A stretch of DNA of 59,105 nucleotides from assembly GCA_023435265.1 (NCBI GenBank), contig JAEYRZ010000054.1, positions 1 through 59,105 of the forward strand, written 5' to 3'. A program made the position numbers and the translations under genes. The DNA is from Pseudomonadota bacterium. Its GTDB lineage: Bacteria > Desulfobacterota > Desulfobacteria > Desulfobacterales > Desulfosarcinaceae. The notes under the pieces were generated by a model. It was not told the origin of the DNA, made no database searches, and was given only the letters and a program-made list of their open reading frames with translations. Positions 7,956 through 16,436 of this stretch are shown here, in pieces; within the stretch, counting starts at the first letter, position 1; each line of letters begins with the position of its first letter.

Positions 7956-8191
7956 CCATTCCCGCCCGGATCACGCATATTGAAAATGAAATGGCCACCA
8001 TCGATGTCGACGGCGTTCAGCGGCAGGCCAGTCTTCTGCTGCTGCCGGATGTCGCGGCAGGCGATTATGTCATCGTCCATGCAGGTTTCGCCATTTCAAA
8101 ACTGGATGAGGCCGCGGCTCAGGAAACGCTGCGCCTGTTGCGCGAGGCGGCCGATCATTACGACGCCCAGTTGCGCGGATCATCGAAATGA
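7946..8191 (+). CDS. hypC: Hydrogenase maturation factor HypC
   Basis: A small 81-residue chaperone of the HypC/HupF family. It begins MCLAIPARI; the Cys2 exposed after Met removal is the family's functional cysteine, which helps carry the Fe(CN)2CO unit with HypD and hands it to the large-subunit precursor. Length is typical. The start overlaps the end of the upstream peptidase, and its stop overlaps the next start in an ATGA arrangement, so the genes are translationally coupled. Confidence 0.95.
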   Translation: MCLAIPARITHIENEMATIDVDGVQRQASLLLLPDVAAGDYVIVHAGFAISKLDEAAAQETLRLLREAADHYDAQLRGSSK

Positions 8192-8727
8192 ATGCCGCAA
8201 CGCAGCCGCGCATCACGATTCTGGGTGTGGGCAACATCCTGCTCAGCGATGAGGGCGTGGGCGTGCGGGTCGTGGAATTCTTGAGCGACCACTATGCATT
8301 CCCCGGTTCGGTGCAGCTGGTGGACGGCGGTGTTCTGGGAATCGGCCTCATGGGGCTGATCTCGGAAACCGACATTCTGATCGTGGTCGACGCGGTGATG
8401 AACCGCGATGCGCCGGGCACGCTCTACCGCCTGGAGGGCGCGCAGATTCCGCGCCGGGTGCTGGCCAAACAGTCGATGCACCAGATGGACCTGCCGGAAG
8501 TGCTGGCATTATGCACCGCGGTGGGTCATGAACCGCAAACCATCGTGCTCGGCATCGAGCCCGAGGACATCCAGACCCTGGCCGTCGCGCTGACCCCCCG
8601 GATCGCATCCAGGGTCGGTGATCTTGCCGCCATGGTATTGAGCGAACTCGACCGTCTTGGCGTGGCCTACACCCCAAAGGAGGCGTACCCGCAGGGCACC
8701 GACCGCCCTGCTCGATACCCTGATTAG
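8188..8727 (+). CDS. Hydrogenase maturation endopeptidase (intact HybD/HysD type)
   Basis: A 179-residue nickel-dependent endopeptidase that should cleave the large subunit after DPCIACGVH. It has GVGNILLSDEGVG with the metal ligand E22, VVDAV with D68, and SMHQMD with H98, the complete ligand set known from HybD. VDGG at 45-48 and the LTP segment near residue 133 are also conserved. It overlaps hypC by 4 bp and is followed 4 bp later by hypF. Its residues contrast with the degenerate paralogue at 7449-7955, so this copy is the likely working protease. Confidence 0.93.
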   Translation: MNAATQPRITILGVGNILLSDEGVGVRVVEFLSDHYAFPGSVQLVDGGVLGIGLMGLISETDILIVVDAVMNRDAPGTLYRLEGAQIPRRVLAKQSMHQMDLPEVLALCTAVGHEPQTIVLGIEPEDIQTLAVALTPRIASRVGDLAAMVLSELDRLGVAYTPKEAYPQGTDRPARYPD

Positions 8728-8731
8728 CCTC

Positions 8732-11026
8732 ATGAGTTCACCCGTTATCGCCAGACAGATCGACATCAATGGAATAGTGCAGGGCGTCGGATTCCGGCCG
8801 TTTATCTACCAGTTGGCACGCCTGCATGGACTGTGCGGACAGGTGGCCAATACCGCCGAAGGCGTATCGGTCTTCCTGGAAGGAACGCCCGACGGGATCG
8901 GCGCCTTCCTGAACGATTTGCCCCGCAGGAAACCGCCTCTGGCGCACATTGTCGAGATCACCCCGCACGAGCGGCCGGTACAAGGATTTGAAGGCTTCCG
9001 CATTGCGCCCAGCCGCGGCGCCGAACAGCGCGCCACCTTGATTTCGCCGGATGTGGCGGTCTGCCAGGATTGCCTGCGGGAGCTTTTCGATCCGGCCGAC
9101 CGCCGGTTCCATTATCCATTCATCAACTGTACCAACTGCGGGCCGCGGTACACCATCATCGAGGATATCCCCTACGACCGTCCCAAGACCTCCATGCGGC
9201 ATTTCACCATGTGCCCCGCATGCCAGGCCGAATACGACGATCCGGAAAACCGCCGCTTCCATGCCCAGCCCAATGCCTGCCCGGTATGCGGGCCTCGGGT
9301 GACCTTCCGGGACCATCGCCGCATGCCGGTTGCGGAGGGCGACCCCATTGCCCTGGCCGCGGAAATGATCCGAAAGGGCCGCATCGTGGCGGTCAAGGGG
9401 CTGGGCGGATTTCATCTGGCCGTGGACGCCGGCAACGATGCCGCGGTCGCCCGCCTGCGCCGCCGTAAAGTACGCGAGGAAAAGCCCCTGGCGGTGATGT
9501 CTGCAGACCTCGACGCCGTCGGCCGCTATGCCTTGATCGGCGACCAGGAGAAGGCGCTGCTCACCTCGATTCAGCGTCCGATCGTGCTGCTCCCCAAACG
9601 CCTGCCCGAAAAGCTGGCCTTCGAAGTGGCCCCGCGCAATCACTACTACGGCGTGATGCTGCCCTACACGCCGCTGCACCACCTGCTTCTCGCGTACGGC
9701 TTCACCGCTCTGGTGATGACCAGCGCGAACCGCAGCGATGAACCCATCGCCATCGACAACGACGATGCCTTCGAACGCCTGGCCGGGATCGCCGATTACT
9801 TCCTGCTGCACGACCGCGACATTTATCTGCGCAGCGACGACAGCATCGTGCGCCATGCGGCCGGTCAGACCCGTTTCATCCGCCGCTCGCGCGGTTTCGT
9901 GCCCACACCGATTTTTCTCAAGTCCGATGTGCCTTCCGTATTGGCCTGCGGCGCCGAACTGAAAAACACCGTCTGCCTGACGCGCGGCCGGCAGGCCTTT
10001 CTGAGCCAGCACATCGGCGATCTCGAGAATCTTTCCACCGAATCTTTTTTTCGGCTGACCATCGATCATCTCGAGCGTATTCTGGATATCCGGCCGGAGC
10101 TGATCGCGTGCGACCGGCATCCCGACTACCTGAGTACGCAATGGGCCAAGTCCCAGTCGCAAGCGCCGGTCGTCGAAGTTCAGCATCACCACGCGCACAT
10201 CGCCGCGGTAGCGGCCGAACACCGGTTGGAAGGCCCGGTGATCGGACTGGCCTTCGACGGCACCGGCCTCGGAGACGACGGCACCATCTGGGGCGGCGAG
10301 ATCCTGGCCGCCGATGCCGCCGGCTTCCGGCGCCTGGCGGCACTCGAAGCGGTGCCGATGCCCGGCGGCGCCGCCGCGGTCCGGGAGCCCTGGCGCATGG
10401 GGCTAACCTACCTGCATGCCGTGTTCGGGGACGGCCTGTGGGAGTTGAACCTGCCGCTGTTGCGGGACTTGGACCCCGATAAGGCCGGGATCGTGGTGCA
10501 GATGGCCGAAAAGCGCATCAACGCTCCGCCGACCTCCAGCCTGGGCCGCCTGTTCGACGGTGTGGCCGCTATTCTGGGATTGCGCGCAAATGCGGCCTAT
10601 GAAGGTCAGGCCGCCATGGAGCTGGAGATGATCGCCGACGGGCGGGAGCATGGCCCATACCCCTTCGATTGGGAGGAAGGGCCGTGCCGGCGGCTGCGTG
10701 TGGCGCCGCTGATAAAGGCGCTGGTCACGGATATACAGGACAACGTGCCGGCCTTTATCATCAGCCGCCGGTTTCATGAAACCATTGTCCGGATGTGCGC
10801 GGCCCTGTGCGCTAGCATACGCGGCGAGCGTCGCTTGAACCGCGTCGTGCTCGGCGGCGGGTGCTTCCAGAACGTCCTTCTGTTGGAAGGTCTGCAGCAG
10901 GATTTGACCGCCGCGGGATTCGAAGTCTTCGCCCCCCGGCGGGTGCCGGCCAACGACGGCGGCCTGGCCCTGGGCCAGGCCCTGGTGGCTGCCGCCGCGG
11001 CGCAAGGCATTCAGAGCGAGGTGTAA
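8732..11026 (+). CDS. hypF: Carbamoyltransferase HypF
   Basis: A 764-residue enzyme that uses carbamoyl phosphate and ATP to carbamoylate the HypE C-terminal cysteine, the first step of cyanide ligand synthesis. Domains in order: acylphosphatase-like (about 1-90, with NGIVQGVGFRPF), two zinc-finger motifs (CQDC...CTNCGPRYT and CPAC...CPVCGPRV, about 110-195), a YrdC-like domain (about 205-385) and the Kae1-like carbamoyl-transfer domain with HHHAH and a C-terminal VLGGGCFQN segment. The start at ATG 8732 begins the acylphosphatase domain; an upstream in-frame ATG would only add a low-complexity extension. It sits between the maturation peptidase and hypD. Confidence 0.96.
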   Translation: MSSPVIARQIDINGIVQGVGFRPFIYQLARLHGLCGQVANTAEGVSVFLEGTPDGIGAFLNDLPRRKPPLAHIVEITPHERPVQGFEGFRIAPSRGAEQRATLISPDVAVCQDCLRELFDPADRRFHYPFINCTNCGPRYTIIEDIPYDRPKTSMRHFTMCPACQAEYDDPENRRFHAQPNACPVCGPRVTFRDHRRMPVAEGDPIALAAEMIRKGRIVAVKGLGGFHLAVDAGNDAAVARLRRRKVREEKPLAVMSADLDAVGRYALIGDQEKALLTSIQRPIVLLPKRLPEKLAFEVAPRNHYYGVMLPYTPLHHLLLAYGFTALVMTSANRSDEPIAIDNDDAFERLAGIADYFLLHDRDIYLRSDDSIVRHAAGQTRFIRRSRGFVPTPIFLKSDVPSVLACGAELKNTVCLTRGRQAFLSQHIGDLENLSTESFFRLTIDHLERILDIRPELIACDRHPDYLSTQWAKSQSQAPVVEVQHHHAHIAAVAAEHRLEGPVIGLAFDGTGLGDDGTIWGGEILAADAAGFRRLAALEAVPMPGGAAAVREPWRMGLTYLHAVFGDGLWELNLPLLRDLDPDKAGIVVQMAEKRINAPPTSSLGRLFDGVAAILGLRANAAYEGQAAMELEMIADGREHGPYPFDWEEGPCRRLRVAPLIKALVTDIQDNVPAFIISRRFHETIVRMCAALCASIRGERRLNRVVLGGGCFQNVLLLEGLQQDLTAAGFEVFAPRRVPANDGGLALGQALVAAAAAQGIQSEV

Positions 11027-11032
11027 TTCGGC

Positions 11033-12121
11033 ATGACCCTGACCCATAGCGAAGCATACCACGACCCCCGCATCGCCCGCAGTCTCGTGGGCCGGATCCA
11101 GGCGCTCGCCTCCAGACCGATGCGGTTCATGGAAGTATGCGGGACCCACACGGTGGCCATATTCCGGCACGGCATCCGCGCCCTGCTGCCCGGCAGCATC
11201 ACGCTGCTGTCGGGACCCGGGTGTCCCGTATGCGTGACCGACCAGGCCGATATCGATGCTTTTGTCGATCTTGCCCGGCGCGACGGTGTGATCGTGGCGA
11301 CTTTCGGGGACCTCATGCGCGTGCCCGGCAGCGGTTCGTCCCTCAAGGCCCAAAGCGCCGAAGGGGCCGATGTGCGCGTTGTATATTCACCGCTGGATGC
11401 CGTGGACCTGGCCCGCCGCACACCGGAAAAACAGGTGGTGTTCCTGGGGGTGGGGTTCGAAACCACCGCGCCCGCCGTCGCGGCCGCCATCCTCACCGCG
11501 CAGCGTGCCGGACTGGCCAACTTCAGCGTCTATTCGGCGCACAAGACCGTTCCGACGGCCCTGTGCGCGCTTGCCGGCAGCGGGCAGGTGCGCATCGACG
11601 GCTTTCTGCTGCCGGGTCATGTTTCGGTGATCATCGGCGTTGAAGCCTACCGTTCCTTTTTCGAGCAGTACCATGTGCCGAGCGTGATCGCCGGCTTCGA
11701 ACCCAGCGATATCCTGCAGGCGATTCTCATGCTGACGCGCCAGGTGGCCGACAGCCGGCCGGCGCTGGAAAATGCCTACACCCGGGTGGTCGCCGCACAC
11801 GGCAATATCCAGGCGCAGCATCTGCTCGAACGGGTCTTCGCCCCGTTCGACGCCCGCTGGCGCGGTATCGGGGTCATTCCGGGCAGCGGATTGGCGCTGC
11901 GGCCGGAGTATGCGCAATTCGATGCGCTGCGGCGCTTCGCGCTTACGATTGCGCCCGTGCCCGAGCCCAAGGGCTGCGCCTGCGGCGAGATCTTGACCGG
12001 CGTCAAGACGCCTGCGCAATGCGCGCTGTTCCGCAAGCGCTGCACGCCGTTGAATCCGGTGGGGCCGTGCATGGTCTCCTCCGAAGGCACCTGCGCCGCC
12101 TACTATCGGTTTGCGGAGTGA
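11033..12121 (+). CDS. hypD: Hydrogenase Fe-ligand assembly protein HypD
   Basis: A 362-residue iron-sulfur scaffold that, with HypC, assembles the Fe(CN)2CO group. Signature motifs are intact: EVCGTHTVAIFRHG, LLSGPGCPVCVT, the ethylenic VGFETTAP segment, and a C-terminal cysteine-rich part (CACGEILTGVKTP, CMVSSEGTC) that binds the [4Fe-4S] cluster. It lies 6 bp after hypF. The 140-bp gap before hypE is the longest within the hyp genes and shows no recognisable gene. Confidence 0.96.
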   Translation: MTLTHSEAYHDPRIARSLVGRIQALASRPMRFMEVCGTHTVAIFRHGIRALLPGSITLLSGPGCPVCVTDQADIDAFVDLARRDGVIVATFGDLMRVPGSGSSLKAQSAEGADVRVVYSPLDAVDLARRTPEKQVVFLGVGFETTAPAVAAAILTAQRAGLANFSVYSAHKTVPTALCALAGSGQVRIDGFLLPGHVSVIIGVEAYRSFFEQYHVPSVIAGFEPSDILQAILMLTRQVADSRPALENAYTRVVAAHGNIQAQHLLERVFAPFDARWRGIGVIPGSGLALRPEYAQFDALRRFALTIAPVPEPKGCACGEILTGVKTPAQCALFRKRCTPLNPVGPCMVSSEGTCAAYYRFAE

Positions 12122-12261
12122 AATTGCGGAGGGGGCCCATCGGAAAATCGCATCGGAGGGGAACTGGACGCGCTGCGCCTTCTGCGGCAGGCGCTGCCTT
12201 TCAGCTTCAGTTCTCTTCTGCTTGAACATGAAAAGCACTTCTTCTTTCGGGAACTCGTACG

Positions 12262-13269
12262 ATGACCGACAAAATACTTCTCGATCACGGCAGCGGAGGC
12301 AAAATCGCGCACCAGCTCACCACCGAAGTGCTGCTGCCCTTGTTTGACAATCCCATTCTGGCGCCGCTCAACGACGGGGCCCTGCTGGAGCTCGCCGGGG
12401 CGCGCCTGGCCTTTTCGACCGACAGCTTCGTGGTCGACCCCATTTTCTTTCCGGGCGGCGATATCGGCGATCTGGCAGTCAATGGAACGGTCAACGACCT
12501 CGCCATGTGCGGCGCCGAACCACGCTGGTTGAGCATGGGGCTGATCCTGGAAGAGGGTTTCCCGATGGCCGACCTGAAGCGCATTCTGACCAGCGTGCGC
12601 AAAGCCCTGGACCACGCCGGCGTGCAGTTGGTGACCGGCGACACCAAGGTGGTGCCCAGGGGCGCGGCCGACAAGATCTTCATCAATACTTCGGGTATCG
12701 GCGTGATCCCGCCGGGGGTGGCCGTCGACGGACGGGGGGCGCAGCCCGGCGACCGCATCATTCTGTCCGGCCCGATGGCCGAACATGGGGTCGCGGTCCT
12801 GACCCAGCGGGAAGGCCTGCGCTTCGAAAGCAGCGTACAGAGCGATACCGCCCCGCTCAACGGCCTGGTGCGCCGGATGCTGGCCTGCACCAAAGCCCTG
12901 CATGTACTGCGCGATCCCACCCGCGGCGGCGTGGGGACCACGCTCAACGAGATCGCCTGCCAGAGCCATGTGGGGATCGTGATTCATGAGAATCTGCTGC
13001 CGATCGGCAATGAGGTTTCCGGCATTTGCGAGCTGCTGGGATTCGACCCGCTCTATCTGGCCAATGAAGGCAAGCTGTTGTGTGTCCTGCCGGCCGAAGC
13101 GAGCCGGCCGGTGCTGGCCGCGATGCATGAAGAGGCATGCGGCCGACAGGCCTGTGTGATCGGGGAGGTCGTGGCCGACCATCCCGGCCGGGTGGTTTTG
13201 CAGACGCGCATCGGCGGCCGCCGCATCGTGGATATGCTCGCCGGAGAGCAGTTGCCGCGCATTTGTTGA
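12262..13269 (+). CDS. hypE: Hydrogenase maturation protein HypE
   Basis: A 335-residue ATP-dependent dehydratase of the PurM/AIR synthase fold that converts the carbamoylated C-terminal cysteine to thiocyanate. The N-terminus LLDHGSGGKIAHQL and FSTDSFVV are typical. The protein ends LPRIC, giving the essential terminal Cys. With hypC, hypD and hypF this completes the iron-ligand pathway. The nickel-delivery genes hypA and hypB are not in the window. The start is ATG 12262. Confidence 0.96.
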   Translation: MTDKILLDHGSGGKIAHQLTTEVLLPLFDNPILAPLNDGALLELAGARLAFSTDSFVVDPIFFPGGDIGDLAVNGTVNDLAMCGAEPRWLSMGLILEEGFPMADLKRILTSVRKALDHAGVQLVTGDTKVVPRGAADKIFINTSGIGVIPPGVAVDGRGAQPGDRIILSGPMAEHGVAVLTQREGLRFESSVQSDTAPLNGLVRRMLACTKALHVLRDPTRGGVGTTLNEIACQSHVGIVIHENLLPIGNEVSGICELLGFDPLYLANEGKLLCVLPAEASRPVLAAMHEEACGRQACVIGEVVADHPGRVVLQTRIGGRRIVDMLAGEQLPRIC

Positions 13270-13413
13270 ACCCGACCCACCCGGCTCGATTTTAAGCTTT
13301 ACCGATCGCCTGGTATTGCGGTACGTTAGGAGCGTTTTTCCATTCGCAGAGCGTTTATCGAAGACCCCTGCGCAACTGTGACCGGGTTGCCTCGCGGAAA
13401 CAGAGGAATCGAC

Positions 13414-14121
13414 ATGGCCCAATTGATACTGACGTACAAAGAGAGAGTGGTCAGCAAGCACCAGATCGAGGTCGGTGCCGAAATTACCGTCGGACGGCAG
13501 AACGGCAATGACATCGTGATCGATAACCTGGCCGTGTCGGGGCGCCACGCGGTGATCCGCCGTGAAAAAGAGGGGCTCCTGCTGACTGATTCCGGCAGCA
13601 CCAACGGCACCTTCGTCAACAATGAACGCGTCACGCGGTGCCGGTTGGTGCATCAGGACCTGATCACTGTCGGCAACCACGCGTTGATCGTCGATCTATA
13701 CGGAACCCTCTCCCTGGAAGCCACCATGCAGATGCTGAGATCGGGCGCATTGGCGAGCAAGGAGGCGGATCAGACCATTCTTTTCGGCACGATATCCAAT
13801 CCCGAGGGTCCGCCCGCTTTCGATCGGTTGGCGTTCATGGACGGAGGGCAGGGCGAATACGAACTCTTCAAGAACAGCGTCACGATCGGCAAGAATGCCG
13901 AGGCCGACATCGTCATCCGGGGGTTCTGGTCTTTTCTGGCGGGGGCACCGGCGGCCACGATCGAACGCCAGGGCGGCAATTACTTCCTGAATTACAGCGG
14001 CGGCATGCGCAAACCCAAGGTGAATGATTTCCCGGTGGAAGGATCCACCAAGCTCAACCATGAAGACGTCATCCAGGTTGCCGGTTTGAAGATGCAGCTG
14101 CTGCTGCACCGGCACGCCTGA
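13414..14121 (+). CDS. FHA-domain protein
   Basis: A 235-residue cytoplasmic-looking protein without signal or membrane segment. The N-terminal forkhead-associated domain (about 1-95) has the typical GRQNGNDIVI, SGRHAVI and DSGSTNGTFVNN motifs that bind phosphothreonine peptides. The second half (about 130-235) repeats an FHA-like layout (VTIGKNAEADIVI) with weaker motifs, so it may be a degenerate second domain. The start at ATG 13414 is preceded by GAGGAA. It follows hypE by about 145 bp and precedes apbE by 5 bp. No kinase is adjacent, so its role is unclear. Confidence 0.85.
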   Translation: MAQLILTYKERVVSKHQIEVGAEITVGRQNGNDIVIDNLAVSGRHAVIRREKEGLLLTDSGSTNGTFVNNERVTRCRLVHQDLITVGNHALIVDLYGTLSLEATMQMLRSGALASKEADQTILFGTISNPEGPPAFDRLAFMDGGQGEYELFKNSVTIGKNAEADIVIRGFWSFLAGAPAATIERQGGNYFLNYSGGMRKPKVNDFPVEGSTKLNHEDVIQVAGLKMQLLLHRHA

Positions 14122-14126
14122 TCGTT

Positions 14127-15197
14127 ATGGATCCCCTGCGGCCCGCGGCCTCCGCGCTCAAAGCAAGCGGCCTCTTTCCGGCGCGTGCGGTGCGGTTCTG
14201 CCTGGCGCTGATGTGCGCGGCGATCCTCGCCGGCTGCAGCCGGACGGGCGAGCAGGTGATCAGCGGCGAGACCATGGGAACCACCTATCACGTCAAGGTG
14301 GTCGGCCGCGCTGCGGAGACAAGCGCGCTCAAGCCGCTGATCGACGAGCGCCTGCGGCAGATCAACCAAAGCATGTCGACCTATATCGCCGACAGCGAAA
14401 TAAGCCGTTTCAATGCGCTGACGCAGGTCGACGCGCCTTTCGCCGTGTCGGGCGATTTCCTGCGGGTCATGCTGACGGCCCGCGAGGTTTATCGGTTGTC
14501 CCGGGGCGCATGGGACGGCACCGTCGCCCCCCTCGTGCGCCTTTGGGGTTTCGGAAGTACTTCCCCGCGCAGCACGCTGCCCGAGCCGTCCGAGATCGAG
14601 AAGGCGCGCACCCTGGTCGGCTTCGATCACATCGTGGTGGACGTCAACGGGTACCTGATCAAAAAGCGGCCGGAAGTCACGCTCGACCTGGCCTCGATCG
14701 CCAAAGGATATGCCGTAGATCAGATCGCCATTCTGCTGCGCGGACTCAAATACCGCGACCTTCTGGTGGAGATCGGCGGGGAAGTCTATGCTGCCGGCCG
14801 AAGACCCGATGGAGCCCCATGGCGCGTGGGCATCAATCAACCCGCGGCCGGGGCGCCGGTCGGTGCGGTTTACAAAGTGGCCCATCTGAGTGACCTGGCC
14901 ATGGCCACCAGCGGCGACTATCGTATTTTCTTCGAAGTCGAAGGCCGCACATACGCGCACATCATCGACCCGCGCACGGGCTACCCGGTGCAGAACGGCG
15001 TCGTCAGCACCTCTGTGATCGCCGATAACTGCGGGCTGGCCGATGGTTTGGCGACCGCGCTCGCCGTCATGGGGCCGGAAGAGGGTATCGCGCTGCTGGA
15101 CCGGTTGGAGGGTGTCGAAGGACTGATCGTCGTGAAACGGCCCGACGGTGGCCTTATAGAATTCTGGTCCGCCGATGCCCGCAAGCATATTCCATAG
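14127..15197 (+). CDS. apbE: FAD:protein FMN transferase (ApbE), lipoprotein
   Basis: A 356-residue flavin transferase that attaches FMN to Thr residues of exported redox proteins such as Rnf or Nqr subunits. A lipoprotein signal ends at the lipobox LAGC near residue 35, so the protein is expected outside the cytoplasmic membrane. Family motifs: GETMGTTYHV near the start of the mature chain, a long central AIAKGYAVDQ segment that helps bind FAD, and HIIDPRTGYP towards the end. It lies 5 bp after the FHA gene. Its flavoprotein target is not in this window. Confidence 0.93.
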   Translation: MDPLRPAASALKASGLFPARAVRFCLALMCAAILAGCSRTGEQVISGETMGTTYHVKVVGRAAETSALKPLIDERLRQINQSMSTYIADSEISRFNALTQVDAPFAVSGDFLRVMLTAREVYRLSRGAWDGTVAPLVRLWGFGSTSPRSTLPEPSEIEKARTLVGFDHIVVDVNGYLIKKRPEVTLDLASIAKGYAVDQIAILLRGLKYRDLLVEIGGEVYAAGRRPDGAPWRVGINQPAAGAPVGAVYKVAHLSDLAMATSGDYRIFFEVEGRTYAHIIDPRTGYPVQNGVVSTSVIADNCGLADGLATALAVMGPEEGIALLDRLEGVEGLIVVKRPDGGLIEFWSADARKHIP

Positions 15198-15276
15198 CCG
15201 GTTTTCCGGGGATCGTCCGCAGCGTCCGCCGTACCCGCCCTGCGCCGAATCGCATGCAGATCGACATACTCAAAAC

Positions 15277-15392
15277 GGGGTCGGTGTCGGTATCGGAGTC
15301 CCAATCGCCACCAAAATGCCTTGCCCGAATAACTGGAACCGGGCCATACCGGCGGCCTTGTGCGATACGATTCCGATACCGACACCGACCCC
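15277..15392. repeat. 24-bp inverted repeat with about 68-bp spacer
   Basis: The arms at 15277-15300 and 15369-15392 are complementary at 23 of 24 positions. Each arm has an internal near-tandem pattern of TCGGTGTCGG and TATCGG. No T-tract follows, so it is not an ordinary terminator. It may be an RNA structure after apbE, a protein-binding site or an inactive mobile element. Confidence 0.75.
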
Positions 15393-15439
15393 GGATATGA
15401 AGTACCATGCGATCGCCCTGCCCCACTTGGGATTTGACA

Positions 15440-15468
15440 TTGACATTGGCTTTCCGGTTTACTACAAC
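15440..15468 (+). promoter_or_regulatory. Probable sigma70 promoter for etfBA
   Basis: A perfect TTGACA at 15440-15445 is followed after 17 bp by TACAAC at 15463-15468. A second overlapping TTGACA lies at 15434-15439. It is about 100 bp upstream of the etfB start. Confidence 0.55.
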
Positions 15469-15564
15469 GACCGTACATCGACTTTCAATGAAATGAGATA
15501 GTTATCAACATGCGAAACGGCCGCTTTCAAGGGCGTCCGCAACAGACGAGGGAAGGAGTCAAGC

Positions 15565-16341
15565 GTGGAGATTCTGGTTCTACTCAAACAGGTTCCGGCC
15601 ACCGAATCCATGATCGCCATCGCCGAAGACGGCCGATCCATCAAATCCGACGGGCTCAAGTATGTCATGAACCCGTATGACGAGCTGGCAGTGGAAGAGG
15701 CGCTCAAGATCAAAGAGGCCAAGGGCGGTACTGTGACGATCCTTTCGGTGGGGTCGTCCAAGGCCGTCGAAGCGATCCGCACGGCGCTGGCGATGGGCGC
15801 GGACAAGGGCCTCCTGATCGATCCGGGCGACCTCGCGTGCGACGGGTTGTCCACCGCCAAGATCCTTGCCGCCGCGATCAAGACGCTGCCCCACGAGTTG
15901 ATTCTGGCCGGCCATCGGGCGGTGGATGACGACAATTTTCAGGTGGGACCGGCGGTCGCCGAGCTGTTGGGCATTCCCAACATCTCGATGGCCATTCAGG
16001 CCAAATTGGAAGAGGGGCAGATCCGCTGCCAGTGCACGGTGGAAGGCGGCACCAAAGAGGTGCAGGCGCCTCTGCCCGTGCTGGTCACCACTCAGCGCGG
16101 ACTCAATCAGCCGCGCTACGCCAGTCTGCCGGGCATCATGAAAGCAAAGAAAAAACCGCTGGAAACCAAGAAATTGGCGGATCTGGGATTGAACCCTGCC
16201 GACGTGCAGCCGCTCACGAAGATCAAAGCCTTCACGCACCCACCCGAACGCAAGGGCGGCCGCGTGATCGCGGGCGACAGCGTTCAGGCCAAGGTGGCCG
16301 AGCTGGTTCGGCTGCTGCATGAAGAAGCCAAAGTGTTCTGA
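15565..16341 (+). CDS. etfB: Electron transfer flavoprotein beta subunit
   Basis: The 258-residue small ETF subunit, which binds AMP or a second FAD depending on type. The family N-terminus EILVLLKQVPATE and NPYDELAVEEAL are present. AGHRAVDDDNFQVGP near residue 113 fits the conserved dinucleotide-binding region. The start is a GTG at 15565 with GGAAGGAG upstream. etfA follows after 95 bp. No acyl-CoA dehydrogenase or Fe-S oxidoreductase is alongside, so the partner enzyme cannot be named. Confidence 0.95.
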   Translation: MEILVLLKQVPATESMIAIAEDGRSIKSDGLKYVMNPYDELAVEEALKIKEAKGGTVTILSVGSSKAVEAIRTALAMGADKGLLIDPGDLACDGLSTAKILAAAIKTLPHELILAGHRAVDDDNFQVGPAVAELLGIPNISMAIQAKLEEGQIRCQCTVEGGTKEVQAPLPVLVTTQRGLNQPRYASLPGIMKAKKKPLETKKLADLGLNPADVQPLTKIKAFTHPPERKGGRVIAGDSVQAKVAELVRLLHEEAKVF

Positions 16342-16436
16342 TTCGGAGCGCATTGCGGTGCAATCCGCAAAACATGATGATCCGCCCCGGCGCACACGCG
16401 CCAAGCGCCCGGGCATGACCGATAAAGGAGCAGCCC

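Larger units (their letters stand above)
15198..15564. other. Intergenic region with long inverted repeat and etf promoter
   Basis: This 367-bp region between apbE and etfB has no credible gene. It holds the inverted repeat at 15277-15392 and a promoter-like sequence at 15440-15468 ahead of etfB. Confidence 0.6.

Noticed and set aside
12103..13680. 525-codon antisense frame over hypE and the FHA gene
   Set aside because: It is a shadow of hypE, whose ends (HGSGGKIAHQL, LPRIC) are clear.
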